NCBI GenBank assembly: GCA_018662825.1
Contig: JABJFI010000089.1
Coordinates: 1-48,645 of the forward strand
Length of the DNA: 48,645 nt
Origin: Methanobacteriota archaeon
GTDB lineage: Archaea; Thermoplasmatota; Poseidoniia; Poseidoniales; Poseidoniaceae
Direction of reading: 5' to 3'
Below the pieces are notes generated by a model. It did no database searches. It saw only the letters and a program-made list of their open reading frames with translations, and had not been told where the DNA came from. The position numbers and the translations under genes were made by a program. Of this stretch, positions 41,691 through 48,645 are shown in pieces; positions within the stretch are counted from its first letter, which is position 1, and every line of letters begins with the position of its first letter.

Positions 41691-42740
41691 ATGACTCTTC
41701 AGCCAATGGTTCACTTGAACATCATGGTAGTTGAACGATGCGGGGGCCATATTACACTCTTATTTTCAATTTGGAAAGAGGCACATTTGGCGCGTTCGCA
41801 AGGAAGTCGCGGAGCTGGATTGAACATTGCAAATGGTGTAGAAGCGTCTGTTGAATTCCTTTCCTCGAACAAACCAAAAATTGTAGCAAAACTATCATCT
41901 GGTTCTCAATTAGACACACCGGCAGGGCCGACAGAAGATGGAGAAATCCAAATTGAAGTGTTTGGAATGGATGGAAACGAAATACTAGACTCGGACCAAA
42001 TATATCTTGACCTTGTTGAAGAGTTAAGAGAGGCCCGATTACTCAAACGTGAAGACTCTTATCGAATTCATGTTAAACTCGAATTACCAACCAGTCAAGG
42101 ATTTGGAATGTCTGCTGCGGGGTTAATCGCCGTAGGAAGGGGCTTTCGAGCACTTACTAAGAAAGGTACAGAAGAACAATACTTACGCCTCGCCCATCGT
42201 ATTGAACGAATGCACGGTTCAGGCCTTGGTGATGTTCTTGGGATTTCTGCCAAAGGAATCGAATTACGCCTCGAGCCAGGAGCGCCGGGTTCAGGGGGTA
42301 AAGCCGTCAGTTTTTTCACGAAGCAACCAATTCTTGTCGCTTGGCAACCTGAAGAAAGTCGGCACACTTCAAAATACATCGATGACCGCGTTTGGCAGCG
42401 TTCAATTTCAAAGGCGGGAGAACGTTCAGTCACTCGTTTACGATTGAAGGACTGGACCTTCGAGCGATGGCCGGACTTGATGCTTGAATCACGAAATTTT
42501 GCCAAAGCATCTGGATTGCTTGAAGAGAATGTGCGGAAACAATTACTCTCTCTAGTGCAAAAACAAATTCTCCTTCTTGACCTTCAAGCACGCGTTAATG
42601 TTCGATTATGTATGCTCGGAGTGTCAATTTCAATACTCCCAAGAAAATTGGCCGAACCGCTATTACGCGAGGAATTAGATGCCATCGCAAACGCACTAAG
42701 CGCAATGGGTCTCGGAGTTCTAGAGACGCAAATCAATTGA
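41691..42740 (+). CDS. pantoate kinase (archaeal GHMP kinase)
   Basis: 349 residues; an ATG at 41724 (338 residues) is equally possible because family members begin near the GGHITLLFS segment. The sequence has the archaeal pantoate kinase pattern: N-terminal GGHITLLFSIWKEAHLARSQ, then GSRGAGLNIANGV, the GHMP ATP loop TSQGFGMSAAGLIAVGRGF and GSGLGDVLGIS. Pantoate kinase works with phosphopantothenate synthetase in the archaeal route to coenzyme A. The partner enzyme is not in this window. The assignment is strong for the GHMP superfamily and good for this branch. The stop abuts the stop of the converging nuclease-like gene. Confidence 0.8.
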   Translation: MTLQPMVHLNIMVVERCGGHITLLFSIWKEAHLARSQGSRGAGLNIANGVEASVEFLSSNKPKIVAKLSSGSQLDTPAGPTEDGEIQIEVFGMDGNEILDSDQIYLDLVEELREARLLKREDSYRIHVKLELPTSQGFGMSAAGLIAVGRGFRALTKKGTEEQYLRLAHRIERMHGSGLGDVLGISAKGIELRLEPGAPGSGGKAVSFFTKQPILVAWQPEESRHTSKYIDDRVWQRSISKAGERSVTRLRLKDWTFERWPDLMLESRNFAKASGLLEENVRKQLLSLVQKQILLLDLQARVNVRLCMLGVSISILPRKLAEPLLREELDAIANALSAMGLGVLETQIN

Positions 42741-43820
42741 TTATTCGCCCGAACCTAATTTGCTCAAATCCAATACATTTGCATCCAACAACGTGCAACC
42801 TGGCATGAAGAGGTTCTGTGAAAAACCATGGCGGTAGACAACCGCTCCACTTCCCCACTCTTCGATATATCGCGCCATCTGTTTGGCCATTTTTTTCCGT
42901 TGGAAATCGACATCTGCCCCATAGAAATGCTTTGCATCTATCCATGCAACTGGTTTACCGTTAATCTCCACATGGTCCAAAAATAGCAAATCCGGAGTTC
43001 TAACTGGTCGACCTAAATCTTGCTTTTGTTCCTTGACCATTTCAGGTTGACGTCGCAATCTAACACCTTGCTCTTCAAACCAATCTGCGAGAATGTCCTC
43101 AAACAAATCTGCTCGTTCTTGTGACTCTCCTTGATCAACATTGGATACTCGGTCTGCTGCTTCAGCAGCCTCAAATTCTTCTCGTTCCCGTTTGCTAAGT
43201 CGACTTGGTTGGCGTAGACTCTCTTTAATTTTGGATTTTGACCAGCGCATTTCAGTTAGAATGATACGGAAAATATTCATTGGAGGAAAGTCAAAACGCG
43301 TTGATAAATCAACAACACTTACCCCTTCATTGTAAAGGCGGAGCATTTTTCCTCCTTGTGAACGAAGTCGCCCATGCCCATAGACCGTTTTTTGTTGCAA
43401 AAGAGCAGAACGAAGTGAAAGGGCTTGCTCGAGTGTCATTTTGTAATCTTTAGCAATCACTGCAATTTCATCAACGCGTTCATCTTCGAGCCAGCCAAAT
43501 TCGCCTTTTCGCATAACTTTGCCAGCCATGGCTTCTTCATCTTTCAAAGGAACTGGTGAAATATCCCAGTCGAATTTGAAAGTTTTTGGTTCAATCATAT
43601 CTTTTGGAAAGCCCATTGGAGTGGGTTGTTGTTTGAATCGCCCCCGTGCTTGAGTTTCCATTTCTTGAATAATCGTAGCATTTCGCTCTTCAAGAGTTTT
43701 TTTGGCCGTGCTACCATAACGTCGTTGACGCTTGTTTCGATTTCCCCCCCGGTTGTTACGGGAACGTGGGTTTTTTCCTGAAGATGAACCACCTTGATTT
43801 CCTCGATTCGGTTGGCTCAT
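42741..43820 (-). CDS. CDIN1/C15orf41-like nuclease (TPD-motif family)
   Basis: 359 residues from the ATG at 43820 (a TTG precedes it). The N-terminal ~40 residues are basic, RGG/Arg-Asn-rich and disordered. Helical HTH-like regions follow, with VYGHGRLRSQGGKMLRLYNE and FDFPPMNIFRIIL. The C-terminal domain carries TPDLLF (~274), WIDAKHFYGADVDFQ (~293-307) and the closing RYIEEWGSGAVVYRHGF, the layout of the TPD domain found in human CDIN1. That domain has a PD-(D/E)xK-like nuclease core: the D of TPD, then D-x-K in place of E-x-K. Its role in archaea is unknown. It is coupled to the SRPBCC-like gene by a one-base overlap (TGATG). Confidence 0.7.
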   Translation of the reverse strand: MSQPNRGNQGGSSSGKNPRSRNNRGGNRNKRQRRYGSTAKKTLEERNATIIQEMETQARGRFKQQPTPMGFPKDMIEPKTFKFDWDISPVPLKDEEAMAGKVMRKGEFGWLEDERVDEIAVIAKDYKMTLEQALSLRSALLQQKTVYGHGRLRSQGGKMLRLYNEGVSVVDLSTRFDFPPMNIFRIILTEMRWSKSKIKESLRQPSRLSKREREEFEAAEAADRVSNVDQGESQERADLFEDILADWFEEQGVRLRRQPEMVKEQKQDLGRPVRTPDLLFLDHVEINGKPVAWIDAKHFYGADVDFQRKKMAKQMARYIEEWGSGAVVYRHGFSQNLFMPGCTLLDANVLDLSKLGSGE

Positions 43821-44380
43821 CAAACAGGGTCATTGACGACCGTCTTTGAATCCTCGCTTTTGTCATCAGTAAAAGAAAACGGTTGAGATTCGACATAAGA
43901 AACAATTCCTTCTGTGGCTAAATCGTTAAGCCATTGAGTCGCAAAGGATTTTGCTTGTGCATTTACCCGGGAACGAATGAATTTCATCCACCAAGGAATC
44001 TGCCACCATGCGGCTATTTCGATACCACCGTTTTCTTCACAAAGTACGGTGACCGAAATCCGTAATGATTTCAGGGCCGTTCCAACTGTTTTTCCATTCC
44101 TTTGTTGCCCTAACCATTCAAACTCAATTTCATTAAAATTAGGATTCTCTCCACTTCGAATTATTTTAACCAGCCATAATTCTTCAATCAATCTTTGCCG
44201 TTCAATTCGGTGTAAATCAAAACGTTGACCTTCTGAAAGAGGACCTGTTGCTGAAGATAAAACCCGTTGAGCAGAACTATTCCAAGAAGGCCATGTGTCG
44301 AGATTGAGCAAATTTTCCCCTGCTTGTATGGACTGAGCGAGTTCCAAAGGATGTCTCCAAACGCCTTGAGGGGGGTCCAT
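43820..44380 (-). CDS. SRPBCC-like (START-fold) hypothetical protein
   Basis: 186 residues from the ATG at 44380, with GGTGG eight bases upstream; a GTG at 44428 would add 16 residues. The opening LLNLDTWPSWNSSAQRVL and the G...G-RFDLHRIERQR strand pattern, followed by a long C-terminal helix (RVNAQAKSFATQWLNDLATEG), resemble SRPBCC/polyketide-cyclase proteins, which bind hydrophobic ligands. The match is to a fold pattern only. The last base of its stop is the first base of the next ATG, so it is translationally coupled to the CDIN1-like gene. Otherwise unknown. Confidence 0.55.
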   Translation of the reverse strand: MDPPQGVWRHPLELAQSIQAGENLLNLDTWPSWNSSAQRVLSSATGPLSEGQRFDLHRIERQRLIEELWLVKIIRSGENPNFNEIEFEWLGQQRNGKTVGTALKSLRISVTVLCEENGGIEIAAWWQIPWWMKFIRSRVNAQAKSFATQWLNDLATEGIVSYVESQPFSFTDDKSEDSKTVVNDPV

Positions 44381-44462
44381 ATGAAATCCACCGAGATGTG
44401 CAACATGAAGTTGTGGGACAAACTGCACACGGTTTCAAATGCTGATACACTGTCCGTTACCC

Positions 44463-47165
44463 ATGCGCAGAAGCAGTATTTGCAAAGTTTTGGTTACTTT
44501 ATTTATTCTTGGCAGTATTTCTTCGGCACCAATCAATACAGAATATTGGGAGGATTCTTCAGTTAATATCTTTGCAGTCGAGGGAAACAATACTTCGGCG
44601 TTGGGTTGGGTTTCACCATTTGGAGGGGATTCAAACGATTTTATTGTTGAAAGTTTAGTGTATGATGATGGGCGAACTGTTTCTGCAGGTTGGTTTCAAG
44701 GAAGCCTCCAATTTCGCGACCAAATTGATGGCGTTGGTGCAACCGGAGGGAGTGAAGACCTTGATTTCTTCATCACTTGGATGGATGAAAATGGAAGTTT
44801 TCTGTCTGCAATAAACGGTGGTTCAACCGCATTTGATTCGATAGATGCTATCGTCATAATGCCAAATGGAGACCTAATTGTGGCGGGCACCTACTGTTTA
44901 AACAGTGTTGGTGAACAATGCGAACTCGAACTTGGCGACCTTACGCCTTTAACAAAAGAAGACCAAGATGAGGACGGGAATGTATTCCTTGCCCGACTCG
45001 ATTCCAGCGGCTCATGGACATGGGCAACTCAAATCCAAAACATGAATGAATTATTTGTCATAGATATGATGCTCTCAGATTCAAGTAATATTCACTTAGC
45101 AGTGAGTTTCCGAAATACACTGGAATTTAATGGTAGTTTTATTCCTGCGACCAATGAACCTAACTTACTTGTTGCCACCTTTGATGAAAATGGACAAGTT
45201 CTGTCTCATGTTTCAGCAGAGTCTGCAGATGGAATTGAACATATTGGGGCACTTTGCAGTGATGGGGCTGGGCAAAATTATGTTGCCATTACATACAGTG
45301 GTCTACTTCGAATCGCTGACACACAACTCTATTCATCAGGTTCAACTGATGTCGCCATAGCTAGTTATTCTGAACTCGGTTGGAATTGGGCTATTTCTGG
45401 CGGCGGATATGGAGAGGATAGAGCATGGGATTGTGATGGAAAATCAACATCTGGAATTCATGTTGTAGGTGAATATTTAGGAAATGCTTCTTTCGGAGCC
45501 CTATACACTTCTCAATCCTCTGGAGTGGATTTCTTCATTGGCGAAGTGTCTTCAACTGGCGGATGGGCTGACCTTGTCCATGCAGGCGGTGTAGGATTAG
45601 AACGAATAACCGCTATCACCCATTCAGGTCAAGGTAGCCTCTATGTTGCAGGCCTTACATCGGCAGGTTTGACTCTAGGAAATGACATTCTTGATGATTT
45701 AGATGGAATTAATGATGACACTCACAATGATATATTCCTAGCTGAATTGCTTTCAAACAATACATGGGAATGGGCAATTCAAGCCGGAGGCAGTGGAAAC
45801 GACGAGCCAATGGCCATTTCCTTAGGCCTAGATGGGTCGCCCTTACTCTCCTTCATATTCTCTGGGTCGTTTGAAGCGGGTATCACTACTTCCTCCAGTT
45901 TGGGTGGTTTCGATTCCGGAACTTGGCTTTATCAAACAGACCGCGATAATGATGGTCTCTTGGATGGTGAAGACAATTGCCCTCGTATTTCCAATAGTGA
46001 CCAAACCAATCTAGATAATGACCTCCAAGGTGATGCATGCGATGATGATGATGATAATGACAATGTCTTGGATGATGTCGATGATTGTCCTCAAGGTGAA
46101 TTTGGCTGGTTTTCAGAACCCGGAACAGACCATGATGGCGATGGATGTCAAGATGATGGAGAAGATTTTGATGACGACGAAGATACTATTTTTGATCACA
46201 ATGACCTTTGCCCCTTGGGGCCAATAGGTTGGATATCTACCCCAGAGGTAGATACAGAAGGTGATGGGTGTGCCGATATTGATACTGATGGAGACGGATT
46301 TGTTGACCAAATGGATAACTGTCCAACCGATGCAAATGTCGAACAACTCGATTTAGATGACGATAATATTGGTGATATTTGTGATATTGATGAAGATGGA
46401 GATGGTATTGCTAATCCAACGGATAATTGTCCCCAGGATACTCCTATGTGGACATCAACAACCATCAATGACCATGACCAAGATGGATGCCATGATTCTA
46501 TAACGGATTTAGATGATGATGAAGATGGGGTTGGAGATGCTGATGATTCATGCCCTCGCGGTGAAGTTCGTTGGTCTTCAAGTGCATCAATCGATGATTA
46601 TGATGGCGATGGATGTCGTGACCTTAGTGAAGATGTAGACGACGACCAAGATGGCGTTAATGACGTCGTAGATAATTGCCCTACTGGATTGATGGGGGTC
46701 GCTGCACCTGGACAGGACAATGATGGAGACGGTTGTATCGACAGCGTTGAAGACCTTGATGACGATGAAGACGGTGTTCTGGATTCAACAGACCTGTGTC
46801 TTGGGACAATCTATGGGCAGCAGGTCGGAATCACTGGCTGCAGCCAATATCAACTTGATGATGACCTCGACGGCATTCCAAACGCGATTGATTTATGTCT
46901 AAACACCGTTGCAGGGAAGATTGTTGATTTGGCCGGATGTGAAATCGATTCTGGAAACACAGCATCCGATGATACTTCGTCAAACGGTGGTATTAGCATG
47001 ACTAAGGCCTTGTACATTTTTGCTGCTTTATTCCTCGGTGCAGCATTTTATTTTAGCAATAAACCAATTGCTGCTCCCTCATCTGAACTACCACCACCAC
47101 GTCCAAAGGACTTTCCAAAGACTGAAGAATTCGCAAATAAAGCAACGGATAGTGAGCAAGAATAA
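44463..47165 (+). CDS. surface protein with SBBP-like propeller domain, expanded calcium repeats and PPPRPKD tail
   Basis: 900 residues from the ATG at 44463 (signal peptide RRSSICKVLVTLFILGSISS follows directly; an ATG at 44439 is less likely). The N-terminal ~480 residues repeat a W...GG...D...G-x-L-x-V-A-G pattern, as in SBBP beta-propeller repeats. Residues ~500-840 are thrombospondin type 3-like repeats with cysteines. Several are of an expanded form of about 37 residues: CPxGxxxWxS, then DxDGDGCxD, then EDxDDDxDG. One membrane helix (~855-872) is followed by PPPRPKDFPKTEEF, the same tail motif as the giant protein at 14907. The frame is intact and the acidic stalk should bind calcium. 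Function: probable adhesin or surface receptor. Confidence 0.85.
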   Translation: MRRSSICKVLVTLFILGSISSAPINTEYWEDSSVNIFAVEGNNTSALGWVSPFGGDSNDFIVESLVYDDGRTVSAGWFQGSLQFRDQIDGVGATGGSEDLDFFITWMDENGSFLSAINGGSTAFDSIDAIVIMPNGDLIVAGTYCLNSVGEQCELELGDLTPLTKEDQDEDGNVFLARLDSSGSWTWATQIQNMNELFVIDMMLSDSSNIHLAVSFRNTLEFNGSFIPATNEPNLLVATFDENGQVLSHVSAESADGIEHIGALCSDGAGQNYVAITYSGLLRIADTQLYSSGSTDVAIASYSELGWNWAISGGGYGEDRAWDCDGKSTSGIHVVGEYLGNASFGALYTSQSSGVDFFIGEVSSTGGWADLVHAGGVGLERITAITHSGQGSLYVAGLTSAGLTLGNDILDDLDGINDDTHNDIFLAELLSNNTWEWAIQAGGSGNDEPMAISLGLDGSPLLSFIFSGSFEAGITTSSSLGGFDSGTWLYQTDRDNDGLLDGEDNCPRISNSDQTNLDNDLQGDACDDDDDNDNVLDDVDDCPQGEFGWFSEPGTDHDGDGCQDDGEDFDDDEDTIFDHNDLCPLGPIGWISTPEVDTEGDGCADIDTDGDGFVDQMDNCPTDANVEQLDLDDDNIGDICDIDEDGDGIANPTDNCPQDTPMWTSTTINDHDQDGCHDSITDLDDDEDGVGDADDSCPRGEVRWSSSASIDDYDGDGCRDLSEDVDDDQDGVNDVVDNCPTGLMGVAAPGQDNDGDGCIDSVEDLDDDEDGVLDSTDLCLGTIYGQQVGITGCSQYQLDDDLDGIPNAIDLCLNTVAGKIVDLAGCEIDSGNTASDDTSSNGGISMTKALYIFAALFLGAAFYFSNKPIAAPSSELPPPRPKDFPKTEEFANKATDSEQE

Positions 47166-47215
47166 GCCTGACATCAAAGACAAACATACATGAATAGGAA
47201 ACACTACCCCGATAT

Positions 47216-48645
47216 GTGTCACCTATTCTAAGAGTCCTACTAAGTGCTGCATTACTCGTCCTCATTGCTGGTGCCCCGTCAATTGAGGGTTCTGCTTCTG
47301 GAAAGCATAATCAAGCAAGTGCGGGGTGTACTTGCCATTATAATGGTGCCAACGGTATAACTGCAAATCATAACTTTCCAACCACTTACACACCGGGAAC
47401 AACCTATTCTATCATCATAGATGGAAGCGGTGGCTCTCAATCCTTCGTTGGTGGATTTTCACTCCAAGTAAACAAGGGTTTGCTTTCCAATGCCGGTTCA
47501 CTTGTTCAGATTTCAGGTCCAAGTGCAACACACTCTGGTTCCGGCGCTCTAAGTTGGACCATGGATTGGACTGCCCCTGCTTCGGGTAGCGGTTCTGTGA
47601 ATGTGGCTTTGGCAGTTCTTCAAGCAAATGCAAACGCCCAAAATTCGGGTGATTCTTGGGATACGACAACGGCAACAATAGCTGAAAACGTTCCACAAAA
47701 TCAACCTCCGATGGCGTTGAATTTGAGACTCATGCCCGAAGGCAATGTCCCCGTTGATGAGGCAATTATGATCTCATACATCTTTGATGATGCAGATGGA
47801 GATTCAGAATCAAATTCACAAATTCGATGGTCGAAAGATGGTGTTCTTGTCCCAGCCTATAATGACCTGATGAATTTGCCTGCATCCGCTACTTCTGTTG
47901 GTGAAACATGGACTGTTTCGGTGACTCCAAATGATGGAAAGGACTTCGGTTCAACAGAAGATTGCCCTGATAGTGCCATGATTATCGACATCGACACCGA
48001 TGGTGATGGAACGATGGATATGGACGATGATTTCCCTAATGATGCTAGCGAGACGACCGACACTGATGGTGATGGCGTTGGAGATAATGCAGATGTATTC
48101 CCTAATGATGCTAGCGAGACGACCGACACTGATGGTGATGGCGTTGGAGATAATGGTGATGCATTCCCTAATGATGCTAGCGAGACACTAGACACCGATG
48201 GAGATGGGGTTGGAGATAATGCAGATATATTCCCTAATGATGCTACAGAAACGCTCGACACCGATGGTGATGGCGTTGGAGATAATGGTGATGCATTCCC
48301 TGATGATGCTACAGAAACGCTCGACTCCGATAATGACACGGTTGGTGACAACGCTGATGCATTCCCTGATGATGCTACAGAAACGCTCGACTCCGATGAA
48401 GATGGCGTAGGAGATAATACTGATGCATTCCCTAATGATGCTACAGAAACGCTCGACTCCGATGGTGATGGCGTAGGAGATAATGCTGATGCATTCCCTA
48501 ATGATGCTACAGAAACACTCGACTCTGATAATGACACGGTTGGTGACAACGCTGATGCATTCCCTGATGATGCTACAGAAACGCTCGACTCCGATAATGA
48601 CACGGTTGGTGACAACGCTGATGCATTCCCTGATGATGCTACAGA
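47216..48645 (+). CDS. secreted protein with Reeler-like domain and 66-base Asp repeats, cut by the window end
   Basis: At least 476 residues; the frame is open to the right edge. The GTG at 47216 is the first possible start after an in-frame stop and is followed by a signal peptide (SPILRVLLSAALLVLIAG). The first domain (~25-160) contains SGKHNQASAGCTCHYNGANG and YSIIIDGSGG...GFSLQVNKG, similar to Reeler / choice-of-anchor domains, which usually have C-x-x-C-H; here it is C-x-C-H. An Ig-like segment follows (~165-250), with DADGDSES. From ~260 a 22-residue thrombospondin type 3-like repeat (DTDGDGVGDNADVFPNDASE) runs at least ten times to the edge. A membrane anchor or sorting tail is expected beyond the window. 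Confidence 0.8.
   Translation, partial: MSPILRVLLSAALLVLIAGAPSIEGSASGKHNQASAGCTCHYNGANGITANHNFPTTYTPGTTYSIIIDGSGGSQSFVGGFSLQVNKGLLSNAGSLVQISGPSATHSGSGALSWTMDWTAPASGSGSVNVALAVLQANANAQNSGDSWDTTTATIAENVPQNQPPMALNLRLMPEGNVPVDEAIMISYIFDDADGDSESNSQIRWSKDGVLVPAYNDLMNLPASATSVGETWTVSVTPNDGKDFGSTEDCPDSAMIIDIDTDGDGTMDMDDDFPNDASETTDTDGDGVGDNADVFPNDASETTDTDGDGVGDNGDAFPNDASETLDTDGDGVGDNADIFPNDATETLDTDGDGVGDNGDAFPDDATETLDSDNDTVGDNADAFPDDATETLDSDEDGVGDNTDAFPNDATETLDSDGDGVGDNADAFPNDATETLDSDNDTVGDNADAFPDDATETLDSDNDTVGDNADAFPDDAT
47994..48645 (+). repeat. 66-base tandem repeat encoding a calcium-binding stalk
   Basis: About ten 66-base units, in frame with the last gene, starting at 47994 and continuing beyond the window. 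Units differ by a few bases; blocks with GATAATGACACGGTTGGTGA and blocks with GATGGTGATGGCGT alternate, which points to block duplication. It is a coding repeat, not a CRISPR. Confidence 0.9.

Noticed and set aside
47300-47345. Haem c binding site in the last gene
   Set aside because: The segment is C-x-C-H, one residue short of the C-x-x-C-H haem motif, so haem binding is not supported.
47857-48615. 252-residue open frame on the minus strand across the 66-base repeats
   Set aside because: It is the Ser/Pro-rich mirror of the Asp-coding repeat; the plus frame has a signal peptide and real domains.
47994-48645. Regular repeats that could be taken for a CRISPR array
   Set aside because: The units are contiguous 66-base coding repeats without unique spacers.

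Overview
The window is a gene-dense stretch of an archaeal chromosome, most likely a marine planktonic euryarchaeon of the Poseidoniales (Marine Group II) type. The information-processing genes are archaeal: elongation factor 1-alpha next to ribosomal protein uS10, a GINS15-type replication factor, family B DNA polymerase, ribosomal protein S8e, SRP19, an MCT-1-like PUA protein, archaeal pantoate kinase and an archaeal-type phosphoglycolate phosphatase. The order-level placement is an inference from this set plus the abundance of huge Asp-rich secreted proteins. No mobile element, phage gene, CRISPR array or rRNA is visible, and no gene-free stretch exceeds about 290 bases.

Layout. 1-8505 (minus strand): three membrane-anchored or secreted surface proteins with Asp-rich calcium-binding repeats, then a large Arg/Glu coiled-coil protein. 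8798-12495 (minus): a soft-metal P1B-type ATPase, an ArsR-like winged-helix regulator and a triple zinc-ribbon protein. 12558-14696: phosphoglycolate phosphatase, then a NikR-like regulator divergent from a ZIP metal transporter with a candidate operator between them. 14793-21320 (minus): tRNA-Leu(CAA) and a giant 2137-residue surface protein. 21432-32477: GINS15, uS10, EF-1alpha, pyruvate kinase, a PKD-domain lipoprotein, PolB, branched-chain aminotransferase, SRP19, S8e and a fumarylacetoacetase-fold hydrolase. 32555-36645: PUA protein, two secreted proteins with PGF-type C-terminal sorting signals and an unknown cytosolic protein. 36830-42740: MFS exporter, enolase, Lrp-type regulator, thioredoxin-fold protein with a tiny zinc-finger gene behind it, an unknown protein and pantoate kinase. 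42741-48645: a CDIN1/C15orf41-like nuclease coupled to an SRPBCC-like protein, then two further large surface proteins, the last cut by the window edge.

How the parts fit. About a third of the DNA encodes cell-surface proteins. They share a plan: signal peptide, beta-rich ectodomain, Asp-rich calcium stalk, then either one transmembrane helix with a short cytoplasmic tail or a PGF-type sorting tail. The cytoplasmic tails fall into recurring types: PPPRPKD in two proteins and Trp-rich tails in two others. Two proteins carry a reduced LDL-receptor-A-like motif that keeps only one disulfide pair. Metal handling is the second theme (P1B ATPase with winged-helix regulator and zinc ribbons; NikR-like regulator with ZIP transporter). 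The rest is housekeeping.

Expression signals. Several first genes have an A/T-rich TATA-like box 23-28 bases before the start codon and no leader, which suggests leaderless transcripts. Many other genes, mostly in operons, have Shine-Dalgarno-like GGAG/GGTG sequences. Stops and starts are often within a few bases of each other, indicating a streamlined genome.
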